Positions 15,493-24,322 of a stretch of 61,319 bases of DNA are shown one piece after another. The stretch is from NCBI GenBank assembly GCA_965226045.1, contig CBDDBU010000006.1, forward strand, positions 1-61,319, given 5' to 3'. Under the pieces are notes generated by a model. That model did not search any database. It was not told where the DNA came from and was given only the letters and a program-made list of their open reading frames with translations. The number at the start of each line of letters is the position of its first letter. Position 1 is the first letter of the stretch. The translations under genes were made by a program, and so were the position numbers. Source of the DNA: CBDDBU01 sp965226045. Lineage in GTDB: Bacteria > Pseudomonadota > Alphaproteobacteria > VGEJ01.

Positions 15493-16472
15493 TTAGGACC
15501 GCGCGCCGCTCTCAAGCCCGTTGTCCGCGATAAGGTCGCGGTAGAGAAGGTTGCGACCGACAAGCCGCGCAACAGTGTCCCGCATCTGCGCAAGCGTTCC
15601 TGACTCGCGGATGTTGTGCTTACCAGCGAACTCCTGGACGTAACGGTTAAGATGCTTCGGGCTGATCTTGTGGAAGGTTCCTTTGTGGGCGCGCTTGAGC
15701 ATCGACCAGAACGACTCAACGCCATTGGTATGAGCCATGTCGCGGACGTACTCACCGACGCTGTGACGGACGCTCTCGTGCTCAAAGGGCATGCCCTTGT
15801 AGGCCGCTGCATCGTCTGTGTAGACCTTGGCATCGGGCGCGGCATGCTCCGTGACAAACCCCTGCAAAGTCGCGGCATCCGTATAGGTAACAACCTGTGC
15901 CGTTACCCTATTGCTGTCGCGATCTTTCATTCCCACTACTGCGGTCTTTCCAGCCGCGCCGCGTCCAGTGTCGGCCATCTCTTTTCGCTTGGCCTTGCTC
16001 ATGTTCTTGCGCTTGCCGCCAAAGTAAGTCTCGTCTACCTCGACCGGGCCGATCGAAAGGTTCGCCGTTCTCGCCCGCCCACGCTTCACGGATACGGTGG
16101 AGCATGAACCAAGGCTGTGGGCTGGGATACGCCAATATCGCGGGACAGCTTCATGCTGGCGACGCTTTTAAGGCTGGTAAGGCACAAGTAGATAGCGATG
16201 GCCCATTTTCGAAGTGGGACGTTGGACCGCGCAATCGCGGTGCCGGTGCGGACGCTGAAATACGACCGGCAATCCGTGCACCAGTAAGGCATCGGCTTCG
16301 CGTTAGGGACTTCCCGTGTGTTGACAGAGCCGCACTTTCCACAATGGCGACCGCCCCGCCAGAACACGTCCTCGAACCACTTGGTGGCCGCCTCTTCGGT
16401 CGGAAACATGTCCATCAACTCAACGAGGGTGATGCCCTCGCGGTGGGATTTTCCGGGTGCTTCCTTGGCCAT
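15493..16472 (-). pseudogene. IS1595-family transposase, frameshifted
   Basis: The N-terminal part (16086-16472) has the zinc-ribbon of IS1595 transposases (CGKCGSVNTREV, then YWCTDCRSYFSVRTGT) and runs to GVSQPTA. A middle segment in another frame gives WFMLHRIREAWAGENGEPFD, and the catalytic part (15493-16060) in a third frame gives VEVDETYFGGKRKN, VYTDDAAAYKGM and TNGVESFWSMLKRAHKG, the DDNK-type residues. Two one-base shifts near 16100 and 16035 are therefore needed to explain the pieces. Product inactive. Confidence 0.88.
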
Positions 16473-16962
16473 TTCCTGTCTCCCTCTCTACGATCTAGAT
16501 ATAGGAATTCAGGACGATGATTTCAAGTAGTCTTTATAATTCCCATCTGAAACATGAAAAAGACAGTCTCGGGAATATCGCCGTACCAGGCGCCAAGCCC
16601 AACGCTGCCCATGAAGATCTTGCCAAATCCCCCGATCACCGGGTTGAGGGAGCCACCGTCGCCGAAAGCGAGGCTGTAGACGAAGACTAGCCACAGAACC
16701 GAAACTGCACTGCAAATCGCGAAACACTGCATCAAGACCGAAACCACGTTCTTGGAACTGACCAGGCCACCGTAAAATAGCGCGAGCCCCGGCATGGTCA
16801 TGAACAGGACTAGTGCGGTGGCAGTTAGTACCCACGCGGTATTACCGCTGTCGAGTGCCGCTTCGTCGGCGGCCATACCGTGGGCCGGCAGCAAGACGAG
16901 AGCCGCCAGAAAGAGAAAAACCGAAGATACCTGTCAGCTTTGTGACCGGCATGGCATTCCCC

Positions 16963-17156
16963 CGATTCACGGTGTAGGTATCGACGACAACAGTGAGTGA
17001 TGTCGGAGAGCACCGCAAGCAAACAATTGTCCGACTGCGCGCGGCGACGACGCGGTCACGCTGCATTGCGCGCGAATTGCTCGACCAGGCCGTGGGCTCA
17101 TGATCGGCTGTTGCGATCATCGGGACGCCCTCGCCCAGGATCCCTACGTCGGACGA
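16963..17156. other. Intergenic stretch upstream of amtB
   Basis: I see no gene in this region. It should hold the amtB promoter, but no clear sigma-54 or sigma-70 element stands out, and the expected glnK gene is absent. Confidence 0.4.
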
Positions 17157-17763
17157 ACCGCGCCGCTCGGGGAGACTCTGGTCCGCCGCTCGAGGAGACT
17201 CTGGCTCGGCTGGTCAGAGATCGGACACAAGAACGTTTGGACCTTGAGTTCAAAAGGAGCGAGGCGCTCGCGAAAGATGGCAAGGCGATCACAGCGATCA
17301 GCAAATCGGTGTCCGCCCTTGCGAACGCTGCCGGCGGGGCCGTGATCTAAGGAATCATGGAGGAGGGCAAACGCCGCGTCGCCGCTGTGAAGATCGATGA
17401 GGGCTGCGATGCCGAAGACATATCCAAGGAGTGGCTTGAGGACGTGATCACCGGCAACATTCGACCGATTATAGATGGGCTCGTGATCCATCCGGTGGCA
17501 CTGGATAAGCGACATCCCGGCAGAGTAGCCTACGTCGTCGAGGTGCCACAGCACTACGGTGCACCAATCGGGGACAGACGGTACTACAGGCGTCGAAACT
17601 TCAAGTCGGAGCCGATGGATGACTACGAAGTCCGCGAAGGGATGAGCCGCGGGCGCACGCCCAAGATCGCTGCCGAGCTTTCTGCCGTACCGATGAGGAG
17701 GCGTGGCGAACGCCACAACTACCAGCTGAAGATTGAACTCCACAAAAGAAATCCCTCGCCCAT
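17157..17763 (+). pseudogene. Schlafen/AlbA_2-domain ATP-binding protein remnant with an in-frame stop
   Basis: The readable sequence matches AlbA_2 (divergent AAA-4, Schlafen-like) proteins: LDLEFKRSEALAKDGKAITA, then SVSALANAAGGAVI, a TAA at 17348-17350 where the family has Tyr of the VIYGI motif, and at once GIMEEGKRRVAAVKIDEG, ending with a conserved RYYRRRNFKSEPMDDYEV. The frame is otherwise intact, so a single TAC/TAT-to-TAA change explains the break. Homology ends near 17760, where a primase fragment on the other strand begins, so the C-terminal half is missing. The start is unclear. Such proteins are common in phage defence islands and mobile regions. Confidence 0.75.
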
Positions 17764-18183
17764 TGTGCCCTTGATCGAGCGCGCTTCGTGCCACCAGCCC
17801 AGTGCCATCGCGATCCGGCCGGCCTCGTCGTCATCGCGCTCGGGCTGCGACCGAGCGCGCGGTCGCACCGACGGCGGATCTTCGGGATGGTGCCCGAGCC
17901 AGGCGCGCGACCACTTCATGGCGTCGCCAATCGAGCCGCCACGTTGGTGTTTCACGAGGTCCAGCAGATCGCCGCCGTCGTCGGATTCGTGGTCGAAGAA
18001 TTGGCCCGTCTTCGGACCGGCGATGCACACCGCCAACGATCCCCGCCGTCCCCACCGCAGCTGAACGCGGTTGCGCGATGTCGGCTCGCCCAGCAATTCG
18101 ACCGCCAGGTTCTCGGCCCTCTCGGCGAGCATGTTGGCGATCTCGGCGGCGGAGGGACCGGTCACGGTGACCGCCTCATCCAA
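17764..18183 (-). pseudogene. N-terminal fragment of a phage-type primase (Toprim/DUF7146-like)
   Basis: The minus strand encodes about 140 residues: EIANMLAERAENLAVELLGE, then the strand RRGSLAVCIAGPKTGQFFDH and GGDLLDLVKHQRGGSIGDAM, and RIAMALGWWHEARSIKGT. This is the N-terminal region seen before the Toprim domain in primases of P4-like islands and prophages. It ends abruptly at 17764 against the AlbA remnant, so the catalytic domain is lost. Two small genes upstream on the same strand probably belonged to the same mobile element. Confidence 0.7.
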
Positions 18184-18353
18184 CGCACGCAGGCACTGGC
18201 GTATGCCGAGCAGAGATCACGGAACGTCTGCGGGGTGAGAGGCCCAGGTGCGCGATCATGGAGATCGCCAACCGCCATGGCGGCCCCCCGAACGGGTTCG
18301 AGCGCGTCCAGCTCCCCGCCCTTGGCGCGAAACGTGGCAACCATCTTGCCCAC
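18162..18353 (-). CDS. Small phage-associated unknown protein
   Basis: The frame encodes 63 residues (MGKMVATFRAKGGELDALEP at the start) and overlaps the primase fragment start by 22 bases. It lies 14 bases downstream of the DNA-binding gene, so the three probably formed one operon. No family is recognised. Confidence 0.45.
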   Translation of the reverse strand: MGKMVATFRAKGGELDALEPVRGAAMAVGDLHDRAPGPLTPQTFRDLCSAYASACVRWMRRSP

Positions 18354-18367
18354 GGCGAGCCCTCGGC

Positions 18368-18580
18368 TCAGGCGGCCGCGGGTGACTCTGCGACCGTCTT
18401 GGGCGCGAACGTCCGGGCAATCAAGGACAGATCGCTCTCCTGAACGGTGTAGCGACCGTTGATGCCCTGCTCTGCCGGGATGCGCCCGTCGAGCACGGCT
18501 CGATAGACTTGGCCATAGCTGATGGCGACACCGTGTTCTTTACGAAGACGGCGTGCCACGCCAGGAAGCGGGATACTCAT
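18368..18580 (-). CDS. Small helix-turn-helix-like DNA-binding protein
   Basis: The 70-residue product begins MSIPLPGVARRLRKEHGVAI and contains a helix-turn-helix-like segment (YGQVYRAVLDGRIPAEQGIN) followed by a beta hairpin (GRYTVQESDL), as in small excisionase- or MerR-like proteins of mobile elements. ATG 18580 is preceded by an aggtgat ribosome site. Located upstream of the primase fragment, it may be its regulator or an excisionase. Confidence 0.55.
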   Translation of the reverse strand: MSIPLPGVARRLRKEHGVAISYGQVYRAVLDGRIPAEQGINGRYTVQESDLSLIARTFAPKTVAESPAAA

Positions 18581-18740
18581 GAGATCACCTCGTGCGCTTT
18601 GGGGTATGGGAACGCGGAGCGAACAGACTCCACGGGTTTTGCCCGGATGGAAGGGCACATTCCTGCCTCGTTCTGCCGCATTCTGCCGGGCAGAACGAGG
18701 TCAGGATGAGGCCAAAAGCCCAGAATGCTGGGGGAGAGCG

Positions 18741-18815
<75 letters not shown>

Positions 18816-18954
18816 GCCGGGCGGCACATTGCCACGGCGCGGAAGCCGCGCGCAACGGCCCGGGGCCACGGCGCGAAAGCCGCACGTAACGGCGCCGGCG
18901 CGAGCCTTGTCGCTGACCACTTGACCGGGTTCCAGGCGGTTGCCACCTTGGGGC

Positions 18955-19128
18955 GTGGCCAATGACGATCGTAGCGGCGCGAAGTCCCGGCGAACCGCCG
19001 CGAAGGAACGGCAGCGGATCGAGCGCCTGCGCCGCGCGCTGAGGCGCAACCTCAACTTGCGCAAGGCGCGGACGCGGGCCACCCCCGCCGCGCCCCCCAC
19101 CACCGCGTCACCGTCTGACGAAAGCTGA
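18955..19128 (+). CDS. Small basic protein of unknown function upstream of murA
   Basis: From GTG 18955 the frame gives 57 residues. The N-terminal half is highly basic and helical (TAAKERQRIERLRRALRRNL, then NLRKARTRA), and the tail is Pro/Ser-rich. Small basic proteins of this look are frequent in Rhodospirillales genomes. It stands 56 bases before murA on the same strand. The function is unknown. Confidence 0.5.
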   Translation: MANDDRSGAKSRRTAAKERQRIERLRRALRRNLNLRKARTRATPAAPPTTASPSDES

Positions 19129-19184
19129 CCCTCGCATATGATGCTTCGAGAACGGGCGCTGGCGAGCGCTGGAGGGCGAGGTCG

Positions 19185-20471
19185 ATGGAACGCATCCTGG
19201 TGAGCGGCGGCCGGCCGCTGCGCGGGCGGGTGCGGATCGGTGGAGCCAAGAACGCGGCGTTGCCGCTGATGGCCGCGAGCCTGCTGACCGACCAGACGCT
19301 GACGCTGTCGAACCTGCCCCATCTCGGCGATATCGCGACCCTGGCGAGTCTGCTCGGCCACCTTGGCGTCGAGGTGAGCTTCGACGCGGCCGCTGGTCTC
19401 GGCGCCTCGGCCGGCCGGGTGATGGCGCTGCGCGCGGCCGACATCACCGGGACGGAAGCGCCCTACGATATCGTGCGCAAGATGCGCGCCTCGATCCTCG
19501 TGCTGGGCCCGCTGCTCGCCCGGTGCGGCGCGGCCACCGTCTCGTTGCCGGGTGGGTGCGCGATCGGCACGCGGCCGGTCGATCTCCATCTCAACGGGCT
19601 CGAGCGCCTCGGCGCCGAGATCGAATTGCGTGACGGCTACGTCCACGCCCGCGCCCCGCATGGCCTGACCGGCGCGCGCATTACCTTCCCTTCGGTGTCG
19701 GTCGGGGCGACCGAGAACTTGCTCGCCACGGCGACCCTGGCGCGTGGCGAGACCGTGCTCGAAAACGCGGCCCGCGAGCCGGAGGTCGCCGACCTCGCCT
19801 ATTGCCTGCGCGCGATGGGCGCCGAGATCGCGGGGATTGGCGCCTCGCGCCTGACCATCCAGGGTGTGGACGCACTGCACGGCGCGACCTATCGGGTTCT
19901 GCCCGACCGCATCGAGACCGGCACCTACGCCATCGCTGCGGCCATCAGTGGCGGCGATATTGAGCTTGTGGATACGCGCCTCGACGTGCTCGAATCAGTG
20001 GTCGAGACGTTGTCGCGGATCGGCGTCGGCATCGCCACCACGGCGGATGGCCTGCGCGTCACCGGCGGTGGCCTCGACCTCGCTGGCATCACGATCACGA
20101 CCCAGCCCTATCCCGGCTTTCCCACCGACATGCAGGCGCAGTTGATGGCGCTCCTGTGTACGGCGCGCGGGACCTCGACCGTCACCGAGGCGATCTTTGA
20201 GAACCGCTTCATGCACGTGCCGGAGCTATGCCGCATGGGCGCCGACATCGCGTTGCGCGGCGCCACGGCGATCGTCACCGGCGTCGGCCGCCTCAAAGGG
20301 GCGCCGGTGATGGCGACCGATCTCAGGGCCTCGGTCTCGCTGGTCCTGGCCGGACTCGCCGCCGAGGGCGAAACGGTCGTCAATCGCGTCTACCATCTCG
20401 ACCGCGGCTACGAGCACCTGGTCGAAAAGCTCGCCGGCCTTGGCGCTGAGATCAGCCGCCAACCGGTCTGA
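19185..20471 (+). CDS. murA: UDP-N-acetylglucosamine 1-carboxyvinyltransferase
   Basis: The enzyme transfers enolpyruvate from PEP to UDP-GlcNAc, the first committed step of peptidoglycan synthesis in the cytoplasm. The 428-residue product has normal length. The substrate-binding Lys-Asn pair is in IGGAKNAALPLMAASLL, the catalytic Cys in SLPGGCAIGTRPVDLHLNGL and the flexible-loop region follows; the C-terminal part keeps PTDMQAQLMALLCTARGTS and NRVYHLDRGYEHLVEKL. It heads a block of same-strand core genes (DUF2948, hisG, hisD and onward) that is typical for alphaproteobacteria. Confidence 0.97.
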   Translation: MERILVSGGRPLRGRVRIGGAKNAALPLMAASLLTDQTLTLSNLPHLGDIATLASLLGHLGVEVSFDAAAGLGASAGRVMALRAADITGTEAPYDIVRKMRASILVLGPLLARCGAATVSLPGGCAIGTRPVDLHLNGLERLGAEIELRDGYVHARAPHGLTGARITFPSVSVGATENLLATATLARGETVLENAAREPEVADLAYCLRAMGAEIAGIGASRLTIQGVDALHGATYRVLPDRIETGTYAIAAAISGGDIELVDTRLDVLESVVETLSRIGVGIATTADGLRVTGGGLDLAGITITTQPYPGFPTDMQAQLMALLCTARGTSTVTEAIFENRFMHVPELCRMGADIALRGATAIVTGVGRLKGAPVMATDLRASVSLVLAGLAAEGETVVNRVYHLDRGYEHLVEKLAGLGAEISRQPV

Positions 20472-20494
20472 ACCATGAACCCGCTCTGAACCAC

Positions 20495-20983
20495 ATGACC
20501 GAAGGAACGACCCCACCGCGCGCTGGCGCGCCGCTGCGACTGCGGGCCGAGGATCACGACGATCTCGCGATTATCGCCGCCTGCCTTCAAGACGCTGTGG
20601 TACGGATCGAGGAGATGTCCTACCTGCCCGCGCGGCACCGCTTCGCCGTCGTATGCAGCCGCTTTCGCTGGGAGCGCGAACACCGCGGCGCGCGCCACGG
20701 CCACGAGCGCATCCGTTGCGGCATTCACTTCGAGGGCATACTCGCCGCGCGGGTTCGCGGCATCGCGCAGGGTCAGGGCGGCCCGGCGCTTGAGCTGCTG
20801 ACGATTCGCGCCGAACCGATGACGGACGACGGCGGTCTGCACATCGAGCTGGTGTTCGCCGGTGGGGCCACTGTCAGGCTTGAGGCGGAGTTCATTGAAT
20901 GCCACCTTAGCGACCTCGGCGACGCGTGGGAGACCCGCAGCTGGCCGTCTCACGCCACCGACGAGAACGACGAGAACGCGTGA
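20495..20983 (+). CDS. DUF2948 family protein
   Basis: The 162-residue protein matches DUF2948: it starts with LRLRAEDHDDLAIIAACLQD, has the ARHRFAVVCSRFRWE strand and ends in a strand pair around GGATVRLEAEFIECHLSDLG. The family is nearly restricted to alphaproteobacteria and usually sits between murA and hisD, as here. The function is unknown. Its TGA overlaps a possible GTG start of hisG. Confidence 0.85.
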   Translation: MTEGTTPPRAGAPLRLRAEDHDDLAIIAACLQDAVVRIEEMSYLPARHRFAVVCSRFRWEREHRGARHGHERIRCGIHFEGILAARVRGIAQGQGGPALELLTIRAEPMTDDGGLHIELVFAGGATVRLEAEFIECHLSDLGDAWETRSWPSHATDENDENA

Positions 20984-21036
20984 GCCGGCCCGTCGGGAGC
21001 CGGGCCCAGGGATCAACCGAACGCCGGGAGAGCGCC

Positions 21037-21699
21037 TTGCCATTTGAGGATCCGCTGGTGCTCGCGGTACCCGCCGGCCGGCTATTGAGCGAAGCGCTGC
21101 CGCTCATTCGCGGCGCCGGCATCGAGCCCGAGCCCGACTTCGCCGACGACACCTCGCGCAAGCTCCACTTTCGCACCAACCTCGATCACGTCAGCATCGT
21201 GCGCGTGCGTAGCTTCGATGTGGCGACGTTCGTCGCTTTCGGGGGCGCTCAACTCGGCATCGCGGGGGGCGATGTGCTGATGGAATTCGACTACCCCGAG
21301 ATTTACGCGCCGCTCGACCTTCGTATTGGGCGCTGTCACCTCGCCGTCGCCGAGTCGGCGGCGATGCTGGCCGAGGACGATCCGTCACGCTGGAGCCACA
21401 TTCGCGTGGCGACCAAGTACCCCAACGTGACCCGCCGCCACTTCGCCGCCCGTGGCGTCCAGGCCGAGTGCATCAAGCTGCACGGCGCGATGGAGCTGGC
21501 CCCGGCGCTCGGGCTGTGCCGGCGCATCGTCGATTTGGTCGCCACCGGCGCGACGCTGCGCGCCAACGGCCTGGTCGAGGTCGAACGAATCGCCGACATC
21601 ACCGCGCGCTTGATCGCCAATCGGACCGCGCTCAAGACGCGATCGGTCGAACTCGGGGGCTGGATCGACCGCTTCCGGGGGGTGGTCGGTGGCGCTTAG
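21037..21699 (+). CDS. hisG: ATP phosphoribosyltransferase, short form
   Basis: The enzyme condenses ATP and PRPP in the first step of histidine synthesis. About 220 residues and no C-terminal regulatory domain mark it as the short form, which needs a HisZ partner (not in this window). Motifs include LVLAVPAGRLLSEALPL at the start, SFDVATFVAFGGAQLGIAGG and the PRPP-binding loop region IVDLVATGATLRANGLVEVE. I chose TTG 21037, preceded by cgggag, because homology begins there; a GTG at 20980 coupled to the DUF2948 stop is an alternative. It overlaps hisD by 11 bases. Confidence 0.93.
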   Translation: MPFEDPLVLAVPAGRLLSEALPLIRGAGIEPEPDFADDTSRKLHFRTNLDHVSIVRVRSFDVATFVAFGGAQLGIAGGDVLMEFDYPEIYAPLDLRIGRCHLAVAESAAMLAEDDPSRWSHIRVATKYPNVTRRHFAARGVQAECIKLHGAMELAPALGLCRRIVDLVATGATLRANGLVEVERIADITARLIANRTALKTRSVELGGWIDRFRGVVGGA

Positions 21700-22996
21700 G
21701 CTCGACGCGCGCGAGGCGGGCTTCGCGGCCTCGTTCGCCCGCCTCGTGGCGGACCGGGCGAGCGCGGCGCCGGATGTCGAGCGCGCGGTGGCCCAGATCC
21801 TCGCTGCCGTGCGCGCGCGCGGTGACGAGGCCGTGCGCTACTATGTCGAGCGCTTCGATGGCGTGGCGCTCGAGCCGGCGGCATTCAGGATTGGCGCGGC
21901 CGAGATCGCGGCTGCAGTCGAACGTGTGCCACCCGCCGTGCGGGCCGCGCTCGATCTCGCCGCCGAGCGCATCACCGCCCATCACCAACGCCAGCTGCCA
22001 ACCGACGACCGCTACACCGATGCGCTCGGCGTCGAGCTTGGTTCGCGCTGGACGCCGCTCGCGGCGGTCGGCCTCTATGTCCCGGGCGGCACCGCCGCCT
22101 ACCCGAGTTCGGTCCTGATGAACGCGCTGCCCGCGCGGGTCGCCGGCGTCGGCCGCATCGCCATGGTGGTGCCGTGCGGCACGGGCGGACCCAACCCGCT
22201 CGTTCTCGCCGCCGCCGCGCGGGCCGGAATCACGGAAATCTACCGGATCGGCGGCGCCCAGGCCGTCGCGGCGCTGGCCTACGGCACCGCGACCATCGCG
22301 CCCGTGGATAAGATCGTCGGCCCCGGCAACGCCTACGTCGCCGCCGCCAAGCGCCTCGTCTTCGGCGTCGTCGGCATCGATCTGATCGCCGGCCCCTCGG
22401 AGATTGTGGTGGTCGCCGACGGCCGCAACGACCCCGACTGGATCGCCGCCGATCTGCTGTCCCAGGCCGAGCACGACGAGGCCGCCCAGGCGATCTTGTT
22501 GACCGACGACGACGGCTTCGCCGACCGGGTCGAGGCGGCGGTCGCGCGGCGCCTCGCCACCCTCGCGCGCGCCGCCATCGCGGCCGCGAGCTGGCGCGAT
22601 CATGGCGCGGTGATCGTCCTCGCGGCGTTGGCCGACGCGCCCGAACTGATCGACCGGCTCGCGCCCGAGCACCTCGAACTGGCGCTCGATGATGCCGCAG
22701 CGGACGCGCTGGCCGAACAAGTGCACCACGCCGGCGCCATCCTCCTCGGCCGCCATACGCCCGAAGCGATCGGCGACTATGTGGCGGGCACCAACCACGT
22801 GCTGCCGACCGCGCGCGGCGCGCGCTTCTCCTCGGGGCTGTCGGTGCATGAGTTCGTCAAGCGCACATCGCTGGTGCGCTGCGATGCGCGCAGCCTGCGC
22901 CGCATCGGCCCGGCGGCCATCACCCTGGCCGAGGCGGAGGGGCTGACCGGGCACGCCGAGTCGGTCCGCATCCGCCTGCGCGCCACCGCGACCTGA
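21689..22996 (+). CDS. hisD: Histidinol dehydrogenase
   Basis: The zinc enzyme oxidises L-histidinol to L-histidine in two NAD-dependent steps. The 435-residue product has full length and shows WTPLAAVGLYVPGGTAAYPS, the IGGAQAVAALAYGTATI region, VDKIVGPGNAYVAAAKRLVF, DLLSQAEHDEAAQAILL with zinc-ligand residues, and NHVLPTARGARFSSGLSVHE near the end. It starts with GTG inside the last codons of hisG, so the two genes are translationally coupled. Confidence 0.97.
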   Translation: MALRLDAREAGFAASFARLVADRASAAPDVERAVAQILAAVRARGDEAVRYYVERFDGVALEPAAFRIGAAEIAAAVERVPPAVRAALDLAAERITAHHQRQLPTDDRYTDALGVELGSRWTPLAAVGLYVPGGTAAYPSSVLMNALPARVAGVGRIAMVVPCGTGGPNPLVLAAAARAGITEIYRIGGAQAVAALAYGTATIAPVDKIVGPGNAYVAAAKRLVFGVVGIDLIAGPSEIVVVADGRNDPDWIAADLLSQAEHDEAAQAILLTDDDGFADRVEAAVARRLATLARAAIAAASWRDHGAVIVLAALADAPELIDRLAPEHLELALDDAAADALAEQVHHAGAILLGRHTPEAIGDYVAGTNHVLPTARGARFSSGLSVHEFVKRTSLVRCDARSLRRIGPAAITLAEAEGLTGHAESVRIRLRATAT

Positions 22997-23002
22997 ACCG
23001 CC

Positions 23003-23482
23003 GTGACCGACCCCGACACCGGGCGCATCATTAAATTGACGCTCGACGAGCGGACCGTCATCAGGCGCAGTCCCGAAGTCGAGCAGGAACGGCGCGTCGC
23101 GATCTACGACCTGATCGAGGAGAACCAGTTCGTCCCCGACGGGATCGACGCCGGACCCTACAGCCTGCACCTCCGCCTCGAGGAGAACCGCCTGCTGTTC
23201 GACATCCGAGACGCCCAGGACCAACCGCTCAGCACCGTGACCCTGGCGCTAACGCCATTTCGCAACCTCGTGCGCGAGTACTTCATGATCTGCGAGAGCT
23301 ATTTCCAGGCCATCAAGACGGCGACGCCGTCGCGGATCGAGACCCTCGACATGGCGCGGCGCGGCATCCACGACGAGGGGTCGGAGCTGCTGCGCGAGCG
23401 ATTGGCCGGCAAGATCACGACCGATTTCGGCACCGCCCGGCGCCTGTTCACCCTGATCTGCGTTCTCCACATTCGCGGCTGA
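23003..23482 (+). CDS. UPF0262 family protein
   Basis: The 159-residue protein matches UPF0262, a family confined to alphaproteobacteria and usually placed after hisD. Visible stretches are IIKLTLDERTVIRRSPEVEQ, AIYDLIEENQFVP, GPYSLHLRLEENRLLFDIRD and ARRGIHDEGSELLRERLAGK. It starts with GTG six bases after hisD. The function is unknown. Confidence 0.9.
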   Translation: MTDPDTGRIIKLTLDERTVIRRSPEVEQERRVAIYDLIEENQFVPDGIDAGPYSLHLRLEENRLLFDIRDAQDQPLSTVTLALTPFRNLVREYFMICESYFQAIKTATPSRIETLDMARRGIHDEGSELLRERLAGKITTDFGTARRLFTLICVLHIRG

Positions 23483-23519
23483 CGGTGGCGCAGCTGACTA
23501 TGGCGCGGCTGACGGCGCG

Positions 23520-24005
23520 ATGACGACGGCACGGTTGCCCAGCAGCGTCCTGTTCGCCTGTACCCTCAACGCCGCCCGCTCGCCGATGGCCGAGGGGATC
23601 ATGAAGCAACTGTATGGCGATCGCGTCTTCATCGATTCGGTCGGCGCGCGCAAGGGCGAGCCAAGCGGCTTCGCGGTCGCCGTGATGGCGGAAATCGGCA
23701 TCGACATGTACAGCCACAAGCCCAAGTCTTTCGAGGAGCTCGAGGACACCTCGTTCGACCTGGTGATATCGCTGTCGCCCGAGGCTCAGCACAAGGCGGT
23801 CGAGCTGACCCGCACCTCGGCCTGCGATCTGTGGTTCTGGCATACCTTCGACGCGACCGCTGTGCACGGCAACCGCGACGCTATCCTCGAAGCCTTTCGC
23901 CAGGTTCGCGACACCCTGGCGCGGCGCATCATCGAAGCGTTCGCCGAGGCCGCGCCGCCGCAGCTTCCCGATCACCCCGGATGGTGCGCGATCACCGGCA
24001 AATAG
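23520..24005 (+). CDS. Low-molecular-weight phosphotyrosine phosphatase / ArsC-like protein
   Basis: The 161-residue product carries the P-loop CTLNAARSPMAEGIM (C-x5-R-S) of low-molecular-weight phosphatases and thioredoxin-type arsenate reductases, and the acid region FWHTFDATAVHGNRDAIL near the C-terminus. Such a gene stands between UPF0262 and infA in many alphaproteobacteria. Arsenate reduction is not supported by additional catalytic cysteines at the usual places, so phosphatase activity is more likely. Confidence 0.8.
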   Translation: MTTARLPSSVLFACTLNAARSPMAEGIMKQLYGDRVFIDSVGARKGEPSGFAVAVMAEIGIDMYSHKPKSFEELEDTSFDLVISLSPEAQHKAVELTRTSACDLWFWHTFDATAVHGNRDAILEAFRQVRDTLARRIIEAFAEAAPPQLPDHPGWCAITGK

Positions 24006-24068
24006 CCTTGATTTTGGACCCTCGGGCGCGCATCTTGCGAAGGTCCGCGATCAACAACCGGGGAGCCG

Positions 24069-24287
24069 ATGGCCAAAGAAGAACTTCTGGAATTTCCTGG
24101 CACCGTTCAGGAACTACTACCCAATGCCATGTTTCGAGTTGTCCTCGACAATGAACATGAGCTGCTTGCCCACACCTCCGGCAAGATGCGCAAGAATCGG
24201 ATCCGCGTTCTCACCGGCGACAAGGTCCTGGTCGAGATGACGCCCTACGATTTGACCAAGGGCCGGATCACCTTTCGTTTCAAGTAG
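24069..24287 (+). CDS. infA: Translation initiation factor IF-1
   Basis: The 72-residue protein is a standard IF-1: MAKEELLEFPGTVQELLPNA, then FRVVLDNEHELLAHTSGKMR and KNRIRVLTGDKVLVEMTPYD, ending RITFRFK. It is an S1-fold factor that binds the ribosomal A site during initiation. A ggggagcc ribosome site precedes ATG 24069. Directly after the stop an imperfect copy of the last bases (cgtttcaagtagg, then cgtttcaaatagg) suggests a small duplication. Confidence 0.97.
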   Translation: MAKEELLEFPGTVQELLPNAMFRVVLDNEHELLAHTSGKMRKNRIRVLTGDKVLVEMTPYDLTKGRITFRFK

Positions 24288-24322
24288 GCTCCGATTATCC
24301 TTCGTTTCAAATAGGTGCTGGC

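Larger units (their letters stand above)
14460..16544 (-). mobile_element. IS1595-family element (ISNwi1-like) carrying passenger genes
   Basis: The left end reads ggggattataaacgctactt and the right end, inverted, gggaattataaagactactt, so the terminal repeats agree well. The 8-bp sequence atctgaaa flanks both sides (14452-14459 and 16545-16552), the duplication size of this family. The element is 2085 bp, about twice the size needed for the transposase, and its left half holds two lower-GC genes on the plus strand. IS1595 elements of the ISNwi1 group are known to carry passenger genes. The transposase is broken, so this copy is not self-mobile. Confidence 0.92.
13551..16962 (-). pseudogene. 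amtB: Ammonium transporter AmtB, split by an IS1595 element and frameshifted
   Basis: The N-terminal part starts at ATG 16962 (MPVTKLTGIFGFS, a signal peptide) and runs through GNTAWVLTATALVLFMTMPG and LALFYGGLVSSKNV to PETVFFMFQM. After the inserted element (14460-16544) it continues exactly in frame with TFAIITPALIVGAYPER and the remaining transport helices, including HVTAGVSALV and AVHGVGGALGIL. The pore-lining His residues of the HVTAG and AVHGVGG regions are present. A separate one-base shift near 16915 in the signal-peptide region breaks the frame again. AmtB conducts ammonium across the inner membrane and is usually encoded next to glnK; I see no glnK here. The gene is inactive. Confidence 0.92.

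Noticed and set aside
21632..23224. Minus-strand open frame of 530 codons across hisD.
   Set aside because: It lies antisense to hisD and the UPF0262 gene, both clear, and has the composition of a GC-rich shadow frame.
23520..24005. Annotation of the phosphatase as arsenate reductase linked to the TIGR04283/04282 pair.
   Set aside because: Only the common P-loop is visible, the second and third redox cysteines of arsenate reductase are not evident, and the genes lie 16 kb apart.
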